This document shows positions 1-4,694 of a stretch of 5,040 nucleotides of DNA, piece by piece. The notes under the pieces are model-generated. The model worked only from the letters and a program-made list of their open reading frames with translations. It did no database searches and was not told the origin of the DNA. The translations under genes and the position numbers were made by a program. The stretch spans positions 1 to 5,040 of the forward strand of contig JACRHK010000075.1 in NCBI GenBank assembly GCA_016217625.1. Reading direction: 5' to 3'. Source of the DNA: Nitrospirota bacterium. Lineage in GTDB: Bacteria; Nitrospirota; RBG-16-64-22; JACRHK01. Each line of letters starts with the position of its first letter. The first letter of the stretch is position 1.

Positions 1-1525
1 CCTCTGCATCATGGCGACCGGTCTGGGGGCCGTAGAGCCCCGTGGGACCACGCCCCTTTACGGGGAGACCACTGAGGCCCCTCCCGGTCCCGTGCCCCAA
101 CAGGCCATGACCATTGAGTCCCACACCCTTGACAAGCCTGTCAAGGACTCGGGGGCCGCGACGAAACCGCTGTTTTCCATGGAGCTCCGGGACGCAGAGA
201 TCCGCGACGTCCTGCGGGTCCTCGGCCAGGAGAGCCGCCTCAACGTCATCGCCGGCGAAGAGGTGGTCGGGAAGGTCACGCTGAGCTTCCAGAACGTGAC
301 GCTGACGGAGGCGCTGGATGCGATCCTCAAGAGCCGCGGCTATACCTTCATCCGGGAAGGGAACATCCTGGTTGTGGTTCCCGTCGAGAAAGAAGAGCAG
401 TATCTCCAGACGAAGACGTTCACGCTGAACTACCTCGATCCCAAAGAGATCGAGAAGGTCTTGAAAGAGCTGAAGAGCAAGAGCGGGAAGGTGATCGCGG
501 AGCCGGGATCGAACACCGTGATTGTCAAAGACCTTCCGCAGAATCTCGCGCACATGGAAAAGCTCGTTCGCGCTCTTGATACCCGGACGCCCCAGGTCCT
601 TATCGAGGCCCGGATTGTGGAGACGACCCGGAACTACGTGAAAGACCTGGGGATCCAGTGGGGCGGGAGCTTCAACGCGAGCCCCTTTTTCGGAAACGCC
701 CTACCTTACCTCTTCCCCAACACCCTCAGCCTCTCCGGCGGCCCATCCAAAGCGCCGGGAACCGGAGGGACCACGGGTACCGGGACTACGGGCGGTACGA
801 CACCGCTGGGAACCGGAATTACGACGATACCGGGACTTCCATTGACGCCTGGAAAAACTGGAGCAATAGGGACTACCGGGACGACGGGGGCCGGCGTGTC
901 TGCCGACAACTACGTCGTGAATCTCCCGACGACGCTGCCCGCCTTTGGCGTCCTGGGGCTTACGCTCGGCAGCATCACGAGCTCCGTCGTCTTAAACATC
1001 CGCCTGTCAGCCCTGGAAGACACAGGGGTTGCCCGCATCCTCTCCAACCCGAAGATCCTCACGCTCAACAACCGGGAGGCGAAGATCATCAGCGGGATCG
1101 AGATCCCCGTCCAGACGGTGCAAGTGGTGGGTGTCGGGGCGGGGGGAGCAGCAGGAGCCGGCACAACGGGGATAGAACGCATCAAAGCGGCCCTGGAGCT
1201 TACGGTCGTGCCACAAGTGACTTCTGATAAGCAGATCATGCTCAAGATAAACACCAAAAAGGACGAGCCCGATTTCAGCAGAGTAGTGCTTGGGATTCCC
1301 ACCATTATCAAAAAAGAGGCCACGACGTTCCTCATGCTGCGCGACGGGGAGACGGTCGTGATTGGGGGAATTATCACAAAACGGGAAGAAACGAGCGACA
1401 AAGAAATCCCCGGGCTGGGTAAAATTCCCGTGCTGGGTTGGCTCTTCAAGAACGAAAGAAAGAACCTCGATCAGACCGAATTGTTGATTTTCCTCACCCC
1501 GACGATCTATAAAGGCACGCAATAA
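1..1525 (+). CDS. pilQ: Type IV pilus secretin PilQ (5' end outside window)
   Basis: This is an outer-membrane secretin, the multimeric gated pore through which the type IV pilus fibre leaves the cell. Counting from the ATG at 11, residues 53-123 look like an STN domain, 135-190 like one secretin N1 (NolW-like) domain, and about 300-500 form the secretin barrel. The secretin-family signature is complete at 446-479, running from GETVVIGGI through IPGLGKIPVLGWLF. The STN plus single N1 layout fits PilQ better than GspD, which carries several N domains. The frame is open to the window edge (first full codon at base 2), so the ATG at 11 need not be the start. The upstream residues LCI join a hydrophobic stretch (LCIMATGLGAV) that could be the end of a signal peptide; if so, AMIN domains would be missing, but this cannot be decided here. 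A Gly/Thr-rich insert occupies residues 243-296. Upstream pilMNOP genes would be expected but lie outside the window. Confidence 0.93.
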   Translation, partial: LCIMATGLGAVEPRGTTPLYGETTEAPPGPVPQQAMTIESHTLDKPVKDSGAATKPLFSMELRDAEIRDVLRVLGQESRLNVIAGEEVVGKVTLSFQNVTLTEALDAILKSRGYTFIREGNILVVVPVEKEEQYLQTKTFTLNYLDPKEIEKVLKELKSKSGKVIAEPGSNTVIVKDLPQNLAHMEKLVRALDTRTPQVLIEARIVETTRNYVKDLGIQWGGSFNASPFFGNALPYLFPNTLSLSGGPSKAPGTGGTTGTGTTGGTTPLGTGITTIPGLPLTPGKTGAIGTTGTTGAGVSADNYVVNLPTTLPAFGVLGLTLGSITSSVVLNIRLSALEDTGVARILSNPKILTLNNREAKIISGIEIPVQTVQVVGVGAGGAAGAGTTGIERIKAALELTVVPQVTSDKQIMLKINTKKDEPDFSRVVLGIPTIIKKEATTFLMLRDGETVVIGGIITKREETSDKEIPGLGKIPVLGWLFKNERKNLDQTELLIFLTPTIYKGTQ

Positions 1526-1528
1526 AAG

Positions 1529-1549
1529 AAGTCAGGAGTCAGAAGACAG
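1529..1549 (+). repeat. Heptamer repeat, unit RAGTCAG, 3 units
   Basis: Three consecutive 7-bp units can be read: AAGTCAG, GAGTCAG, AAGACAG. A fourth, decayed unit (GAGAGTA) may follow. The array begins 3 nt after the pilQ stop codon (TAA at 1523-1525). The same AAGTCAG unit recurs at 1763-1783 in the same orientation. No function is evident. Confidence 0.7.
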
Positions 1550-1558
1550 GAGAGTAGC

Positions 1559-1576
1559 CGCAGGCTTTAGCCTGCG
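1559..1576. repeat. Perfect palindrome with 8-bp arms
   Basis: CGCAGGCT, a TT spacer and AGCCTGCG form a perfect inverted repeat 33 nt after the pilQ stop. As RNA it would fold into a short hairpin with a very tight loop, but no T tract follows, so it is not a standard intrinsic terminator. It lies at the edge of the palindrome island at 1585-1717 and is probably another dispersed intergenic repeat. Confidence 0.7.
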
Positions 1577-1584
1577 AAGTTTCC

Positions 1585-1717
1585 GTAGGGCGGCCCTCTG
1601 TGGCCGCCGAGTAGGAGCCGTCTCCCGACGGTGAGTGTTTGCCCGCGGGAAGGGTCGCCAACAGGAGTTGGCTCCTACCAAACCGACAAACCCGGCAGGC
1701 ACGGAGGCCTGCCCTAC
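1585..1717. repeat. Nested inverted palindromic repeat island (REP/BIME-like)
   Basis: Two repeat types occur as inverted pairs, one nested in the other. Type 1 starts GTAGGGC and contains its own hairpin. It is read on + at 1585-1608 (GGCGGCC/GGCCGCC arms) and on - at 1694-1717 (GGCAGGC/GCCTGCC arms). Type 2 starts GTAGGAGCC. It is read on + from 1611 (inner hairpin CCGTC-TCCC-GACGG, 1618-1631) and on - ending at 1678 (inner hairpin GCCAAC-AGGA-GTTGGC, 1657-1672). The outer 9 bp of type 2 (1611-1619 and 1670-1678) are exactly complementary, so the island can form a branched cruciform or RNA structure. The layout resembles REP/BIME elements mobilised by RAYT transposases, but no transposase gene is in the window. 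Confidence 0.75.
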
Positions 1718-1762
1718 GGGAAACATGGCTTCGTGAGGCGTGGGACGCAAGGCTTAAGGCGA

Positions 1763-1783
1763 GAATCAGAAGTCAGGAGACTT
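1763..1783 (+). repeat. Second RAGTCAG heptamer array, degenerate
   Basis: GAATCAG, AAGTCAG and GAGACTT form three in-register 7-bp units, the middle one identical to the unit next to pilQ. Together with 1529-1549 it brackets the palindrome island in direct orientation. Units further downstream are too diverged to call. Confidence 0.5.
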
Positions 1784-1841
1784 GGGATAAGGAAGTTCCC
1801 TTGAATTCTTGGACCTTGAAACCCCTGAGCACGCCAATCAC

Positions 1842-1850
1842 TGGTATAAT
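1842..1850 (+). promoter_or_regulatory. Extended -10 sequence directly before cutA
   Basis: TGG followed by TATAAT (1845-1850) is a perfect consensus extended -10 element. No -35 sits at usual spacing; the nearest TTGAAA (1816-1821) is 23 bp away. The hexamer ends only 2 nt before the cutA ATG, so a normally placed transcript start (about 1857) would fall inside the gene. It may be a chance match or drive an atypical transcript. Confidence 0.3.
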
Positions 1851-1852
1851 AT

Positions 1853-2176
1853 ATGACTGATGCTATCATTGTCCTGATGACGGCCTCTTCACGGGAGGAG
1901 GCGGAGCGGATCAGCAAGACGCTGGTGGAGGAACATCTGGCGGTTTGCGTGAACGTGGTGCCCGGCGCCCGCTCGTGTTATTTCTGGGAGGGGAAGCTCT
2001 GCCGGGAGGGGGAGACGCTCCTCATCGCGAAGACCCGGCGGGACAGGTTTGCGGCGTTGGAGGCCCGTGTGCGCGCCCTCCACAGTTACACGGTTCCGGA
2101 GGTGTTGGCCCTGTCCGTCGTGGAGGGGTCGGAACCGTACCTGCGCTGGCTGGGCGAGATGGGGGGAGGAGAATGA
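1853..2176 (+). CDS. cutA: CutA1-family divalent cation tolerance protein
   Basis: This is a small CutA1-type protein of 107 aa, the usual length for the family. CutA1 proteins form very stable trimers with a ferredoxin-like fold, and genetics in E. coli linked them to copper and other divalent-cation tolerance. The molecular role remains uncertain. Family landmarks are present: the first strand and ASSREEAE (residues 11-18), LVEEHLAVCVNVVPG (24-38), YFWEGK (43-48) and LHSYTVPEV (76-84), where many relatives have LHPYExPEI. The start at 1853 is favoured because it retains the first beta strand and an in-frame TAA lies at 1847-1849. Met9 (1877) would remove that strand. No Shine-Dalgarno sequence is visible before either start. 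The stop codon overlaps the first base of a heptamer array. Confidence 0.93.
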   Translation: MTDAIIVLMTASSREEAERISKTLVEEHLAVCVNVVPGARSCYFWEGKLCREGETLLIAKTRRDRFAALEARVRALHSYTVPEVLALSVVEGSEPYLRWLGEMGGGE

Positions 2177-2259
2177 AATGCAGAATGCAAAATGCAGAAT
2201 GCAAAATGCAAAATGCAAAGTGCAAAATGTAAAGTGTAAAATGCAAAGTGTAAAATGAG
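2176..2259 (+). repeat. Heptamer tandem array, unit AAATGCA, 12 units
   Basis: Twelve consecutive 7-bp units with no spacing change can be read, with consensus AAATGCA and variants such as GAATGCA, AAGTGCA and AAATGTA. The first base is the last base of the cutA stop codon. The array is AT-rich and purine-rich on the + strand, unlike the GC-rich genes beside it. It resembles the short tandem heptanucleotide repeats (STRR) described in cyanobacteria and similar arrays in other environmental genomes, though the unit differs. Confidence 0.9.
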
Positions 2260-2264
2260 CACTT

Positions 2265-2313
2265 ATCATTTTACAATTTGCAATTTTCATTTTACAATTA
2301 TCAATTATCAATG
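2265..2313 (-). repeat. Inverted heptamer array, unit AATTGNA, 7 units
   Basis: Read on the - strand, this is seven in-register 7-bp units: CATTGAT, AATTGAT, AATTGTA, AAATGAA, AATTGCA, AATTGTA, AAATGAT. They belong to the same family as the forward array and are separated from it by 5 nt (2260-2264). The five innermost units on each side (2225-2259 against 2265-2299) match at 29 of 35 positions, so a long imperfect stem with a short loop is expected. The core is a perfect 10-bp arm pair, TGTAAAATGA (2249-2258) and TCATTTTACA (2266-2275). Confidence 0.8.
2270..2298 (+). promoter_or_regulatory. Candidate sigma70 promoter inside the heptamer array
   Basis: TTTACA (2270-2275) matches the -35 consensus at 5 of 6 positions. 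TACAAT (2293-2298) matches the -10 at 5 of 6, with an ideal 17-bp spacer. Both hexamers come from two copies of CATTTTACAATT placed 21 bp (three repeat units) apart. A start near 2305 would give the HD-GYP gene a leader of about 67 nt containing the hairpin at 2313-2337. AT-rich repeats make chance matches likelier. Confidence 0.4.
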
Positions 2314-2337
2314 CGGGTGCGTAGGCACGCACACCGC
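2313..2337 (+). promoter_or_regulatory. GC-rich hairpin in the probable HD-GYP leader
   Basis: GCGG plus GTGCGT, loop AGGC, then ACGCAC, a bulged A and CCGC give a 10-bp stem with one bulge. It begins at the last base of the inverted heptamer array and ends 34 nt before the HD-GYP start codon. Only three T residues follow, so it is a poor terminator. It could be a leader structure or another dispersed palindrome. Confidence 0.5.
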
Positions 2338-2371
2338 GCTTTAACCCTCGGGGGGACCAGGGGGTTTTGAC

Positions 2372-3421
2372 ATGAGACAGGACGGTAACGGGTTGAATCG
2401 GGAAACGGAATGGAAGCGTAAGGTCGCTCTGATCCAGCAGCGCCTGGACGTCGCCCAGGAGGTGGCTGAGGAGCAGGGATCGCTGCTTCACACGATCTAC
2501 GATATGCTCCCCCATGGCCTGATCGTGATGGATCAGGAACTCCAGATCCTGACGTTCAACGGCACGGCGGAGCGGATCACAGGCCACACCTTCTCCAGCG
2601 TGATGGGGCAGTCGCTCGCCGCGGTTCTGCACCTGGAGCCGGACGCGGAAGGGGTCTTGCATGGCGCCCTGGAACAGCGCGAAGCGCTGGAGCACCAGGA
2701 CCTCCTGATCACCACCGGCGCAGGTAGCCGGCTCCCTATCCGGATGAACCTCACCCCATTGGTGGGGAAAGGGGGGGAGGTGCTCGGAGGCGTGGCGACC
2801 TTTTCGGACATCACGATCATCAAACAGCATGAGGAACTCCTCCTGCAGAGCCATGACTCGATGGTGCGCATCCTGGAATCGGTGATCGAACTCAAAGACC
2901 CCCTGATGAAGGGGCATTGCGAGCGGGTGACGCGTTATGCGATGCAGATCACCAGGGACCTTGGGGGGGGCGCAGACGATGCCCTCCGAGAGATCCGCTA
3001 CGCCGGCCAGCTCCATGACCTGGGGATGCTCTCGCTGCCCGACGGTATCTGGACGAAGGCGCGCGGGCTCACGCGTCACGAGATTTCCCTCATCCGCCGC
3101 CATCCCATCGAGGGGGCGCAGATCGTGGGTCACGTGGAGGGGTTCGACCGGATTGCCCTGGCCATCCGCCACCACCATGAACGGTACGACGGACGGGGGT
3201 ATCCCGACGGCCTGAAAGGGGAGGAGATTCCCTTGTCCGCGCGCATTCTGGGCGCCGTCGAGTCGTTCGACGCCATGAACCGGAATCGGATTACCCGGAG
3301 CCGGATGGAGCGGAGCCTCATCATCAAAGAGTTCCTCGACAACCGGGGCTTGCAGTTCGACCCTCTGGTGACCGACGTGGTCCTGGATCACCTGCGGCAC
3401 GACGATCCGGAGTGGGTGTAA
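2372..3421 (+). CDS. PAS domain HD-GYP family protein, probable c-di-GMP phosphodiesterase
   Basis: This is a 349-aa soluble signalling protein with no membrane segment. A charged, probably coiled-coil start (about 12-38) is followed by a PAS sensor domain (about 42-152, ending in a typical DITIIKQHEE linker) and an HD-GYP domain (about 160-342). HD-GYP enzymes hydrolyse the second messenger cyclic di-GMP at an iron-type bi- or trinuclear centre. Visible landmarks are E173, H182, H215-D216, H244, H268-H269 and DGRGYP (273-278). Two positions depart from the usual pattern: HDLGM (215-219) instead of HDxGK, and ESFDAM (297-302) where most have DxFDAL. Activity is therefore likely but not assured. 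The start is supported by AGGGGG (2359-2364), 7 nt upstream, and an in-frame stop at 2342-2344. The gene contains G7 and G8 tracts. The PAS ligand and output partner are unknown. Confidence 0.88.
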   Translation: MRQDGNGLNRETEWKRKVALIQQRLDVAQEVAEEQGSLLHTIYDMLPHGLIVMDQELQILTFNGTAERITGHTFSSVMGQSLAAVLHLEPDAEGVLHGALEQREALEHQDLLITTGAGSRLPIRMNLTPLVGKGGEVLGGVATFSDITIIKQHEELLLQSHDSMVRILESVIELKDPLMKGHCERVTRYAMQITRDLGGGADDALREIRYAGQLHDLGMLSLPDGIWTKARGLTRHEISLIRRHPIEGAQIVGHVEGFDRIALAIRHHHERYDGRGYPDGLKGEEIPLSARILGAVESFDAMNRNRITRSRMERSLIIKEFLDNRGLQFDPLVTDVVLDHLRHDDPEWV

Positions 3422-3423
3422 AA

Positions 3424-3465
3424 GGTCCAATGTCCAAGGTCCAAGGTCCGAGGTCCAAAGTCCCA
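3424..3465 (+). repeat. Heptamer tandem array, unit GGTCCAA, 6 units
   Basis: GGTCCAA, TGTCCAA, GGTCCAA, GGTCCGA, GGTCCAA and AGTCCCA are six in-register 7-bp units. They begin 2 nt after the HD-GYP stop codon (TAA at 3419-3421). The unit sequence is unrelated to the AAATGCA array, but the period and position relative to the gene are the same. Function is unknown. Confidence 0.8.
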
Positions 3466-3497
3466 AGCCTGAACGATTGACATCGAACATTTGACCT

Positions 3498-3523
3498 GGG
3501 GCAGGAGACTCCATGCCAACCCC
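3498..3523 (+). other. Imperfect hairpin downstream of the HD-GYP gene
   Basis: GGGGCA-GGA, loop GAC, then TCC-A-TGCC-AA-CC can form a stem of about 9 bp with small bulges. It lies 77 nt after the HD-GYP stop and before the M23 promoter. No T tract follows, so a terminator role is only a possibility. Confidence 0.3.
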
Positions 3524-3551
3524 AATATTATCAAGCGCTTACCGCTAGGGC

Positions 3552-3581
3552 TTGACACTGCTCCGTCCCGTGTGGTATAAG
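3552..3581 (+). promoter_or_regulatory. Sigma70-type promoter of the M23 peptidase gene
   Basis: A perfect -35 TTGACA (3552-3557) is separated by 18 bp from TATAAG (3576-3581, 5 of 6 matches), and TGG before the hexamer makes it an extended -10. Transcription should start near 3588. That leaves about 25 nt of leader before the ATG at 3613, with room for the ribosome binding site. This is the best-formed promoter in the window and implies expression independent of the HD-GYP gene. Confidence 0.75.
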
Positions 3582-3595
3582 ACAGCTTGTCTTAT
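3577..3595. promoter_or_regulatory. Perfect dyad over the -10 and transcript start (possible operator)
   Basis: ATAAGACA, spacer GCT and TGTCTTAT form a perfect inverted repeat with 8-bp arms. It covers most of the -10 hexamer and the expected start of transcription, the usual place for a repressor site. I do not recognise the regulator. If transcribed, the half from about 3588 onward would be in the leader, so the full hairpin would not form in RNA. A DNA-level role is therefore favoured. Confidence 0.5.
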
Positions 3596-3604
3596 TGCCG
3601 GGTC

Positions 3605-3609
3605 AGGGA
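3605..3609 (+). promoter_or_regulatory. Ribosome binding site that fixes the M23 gene start
   Basis: AGGGA lies 3 nt before the ATG at 3613 (4 nt if only AGGG pairs). It favours that ATG over the in-frame TTG at 3595, which has no Shine-Dalgarno sequence and would sit only about 7 nt from the predicted transcript start. Confidence 0.6.
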
Positions 3610-3612
3610 CGG

Positions 3613-4524
3613 ATGAAAAAACAAGAAGATCTCTTTACGATCGTCTTCCTACCGGGTTCTAAAGGCCGCGTCCGCCGCCTCACGTTGACGCGACAGGCCT
3701 TGAAGTCTTCGCTGGCCGTCACGCTCGCCGTCCTTGTCGTCTCGGTCTTCCTCGCCTTGAACTATTTCCAGATGCTGGGGAAGGTCTGGGAGCTGGATTC
3801 GCTCCGCCAGGAGACCAGGTCTCAGCGCCTGCAGATCCAGGCCTTTGCCGTGAACCTCTTCGATCTGGAAAAACAGCTCTTGCGCCTCAAGGAGTTCGAT
3901 CACCGGCTCCAGCGGGCGGCCAACCTCGGCGTCCGGGAACGGGCTACAGTGACCGATGCCAGGGGCGGGCCGACGATGCTGGGGGTCGAGATCACAAAGG
4001 TCGGCACTCCAAGTTCCCAGGAGATGATGGACCAGATGCGGTGGGGGATCACCCGACTCAAGGAGGAAGCCTCCCGTCAGGAGGTCAGCTTCCAGCGCAT
4101 CTTCGAGCACTTCGAGGACCGGCGGTATCAGTTGGCGGCCACCCCGTCCCTCTGGCCCGTTCGGGGTCGGTTGACGTCGCATTTCGGATACCGGACTTCG
4201 CCTTTCTCAGGGGCCATCGAGTTTCATAGCGGGATTGACATCGCGACCGCCAAGGAGACGCCAGTCTATGCCCCGGCAGACGGCGTGGTGAGCGAGGTTG
4301 GGTACAACGAGGGGTATGGTCGCTATCTTGAGATCGATCACGGATACGGTCTCCGCACGGCCTACGGCCATATCTCGCACACCCCCCTGTCCGTCGGGCA
4401 GAAGGTGCGAAGGGGACAGGCCATCGCCTCTGTAGGTAACTCCGGCAACAGCACGGGTCCCCACCTCCACTATGAAGTCCGCGTGCAGAACGTGCCGAGG
4501 AATCCGATGAAATACATCTTTTAG
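3613..4524 (+). CDS. M23 family (LytM/NlpD-type) peptidoglycan metalloendopeptidase
   Basis: This is a 303-aa inner-membrane-anchored zinc peptidase predicted to cut peptidoglycan cross-bridges in the periplasm, or to act as an envelope-remodelling factor. A short cytoplasmic, basic N-terminus (about 1-32) is followed by one membrane segment (about 33-52) acting as a signal anchor. Next come a helical, probably coiled-coil stalk (about 57-101), a linker, and a C-terminal M23 domain (about 180-303). The metal and catalytic motifs are intact: HSGID (H205, D209), YGH (H253) and HLH (H284, H286), with GNSGNSTGPHLHYE around the last. An active enzyme is therefore expected, rather than a degenerate NlpD/EnvC-type activator. 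The ATG at 3613 is chosen over the TTG at 3595 because of its ribosome binding site and leader length. The gene has its own promoter and terminator. M23 genes next to secA are seen in several Gram-negative lineages. Confidence 0.9.
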   Translation: MKKQEDLFTIVFLPGSKGRVRRLTLTRQALKSSLAVTLAVLVVSVFLALNYFQMLGKVWELDSLRQETRSQRLQIQAFAVNLFDLEKQLLRLKEFDHRLQRAANLGVRERATVTDARGGPTMLGVEITKVGTPSSQEMMDQMRWGITRLKEEASRQEVSFQRIFEHFEDRRYQLAATPSLWPVRGRLTSHFGYRTSPFSGAIEFHSGIDIATAKETPVYAPADGVVSEVGYNEGYGRYLEIDHGYGLRTAYGHISHTPLSVGQKVRRGQAIASVGNSGNSTGPHLHYEVRVQNVPRNPMKYIF

Positions 4525-4581
4525 TAAGCCGTCTTTAGCCAGGAGATCGAGGTGTTTTCTCACTTCTGACTTCGTATCAAG

Positions 4582-4613
4582 ACCCCCGGGGGAACGGCTC
4601 TCCGGGGTTTTTT
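4582..4613 (+). terminator. Intrinsic terminator of the M23 gene
   Basis: A GC-rich stem is followed immediately by T6 (4608-4613). The left arm starts ACCCC at 4582 and the right arm ends CCGGGGT at 4608. With C4587 bulged, about 10 pairs form, including two G-T wobbles. It lies 57 nt after the M23 stop codon, should end that transcript, and separates it from secA. Confidence 0.85.
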
Positions 4614-4694
4614 ATTGCATTTTCCGGGAAGTTGTGTAAAAATTGATAAAAATTGCAGGGTTAGACCATTTAGGCTCATCACCCCCAACAAGGC

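Larger units (their letters stand above)
1718..1852. other. Gene-free spacer upstream of cutA
   Basis: This is the last part of the 327-bp gene-free gap between pilQ and cutA. Apart from the second RAGTCAG array and the -10-like sequence listed separately, nothing recognisable is seen. One inverse copy of the GGTCCAA unit (TTGGACC, 1809-1815) suggests more decayed repeat material. Open frames that cross the gap run through the palindromes and resemble no protein family I know. Confidence 0.5.

Noticed and set aside
658..1227. Overlapping 189-codon + strand frame inside pilQ
   Set aside because: It is a shifted frame of the secretin gene with Arg/Gly/Asp-rich low-complexity content, no start signal and no family resemblance.
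1559..1576. Palindrome as terminator of pilQ
   Set aside because: The arms are strong but no T tract follows; AAGTTTCCG comes next. It fits the neighbouring dispersed palindromes better.
1639..1860. A 73-codon + strand open frame in the pilQ-cutA gap
   Set aside because: It runs through the palindrome island and second heptamer array, has no ribosome binding site, and overlaps the cutA start. Its composition is that of translated repeats.
2176..2313. Possible CRISPR array
   Set aside because: Units are 7 bp with no spacers, the second arm is inverted, and no cas gene is present.
1889..3514. A 541-codon open frame on the - strand
   Set aside because: It lies antisense to cutA and the HD-GYP gene, both of which match known families. 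Its translation in the repeat array is a periodic run rich in Cys, His and Phe, and nothing in it resembles a protein domain. It is open because of GC-rich codon use and stop-free heptamers.
3595..3612. TTG start for the M23 peptidase
   Set aside because: It would add six residues but has no ribosome binding site and lies within about 7 nt of the predicted transcript start. The ATG at 3613 has AGGGA upstream and gives a typical N-terminus.
4615..4676. secA promoter in the AT-rich stretch
   Set aside because: TTGCAT, TTGTGT and TTGATA occur, but none has a convincing -10 at 16-18 bp. The region is a plausible place for a promoter but no specific call can be supported.
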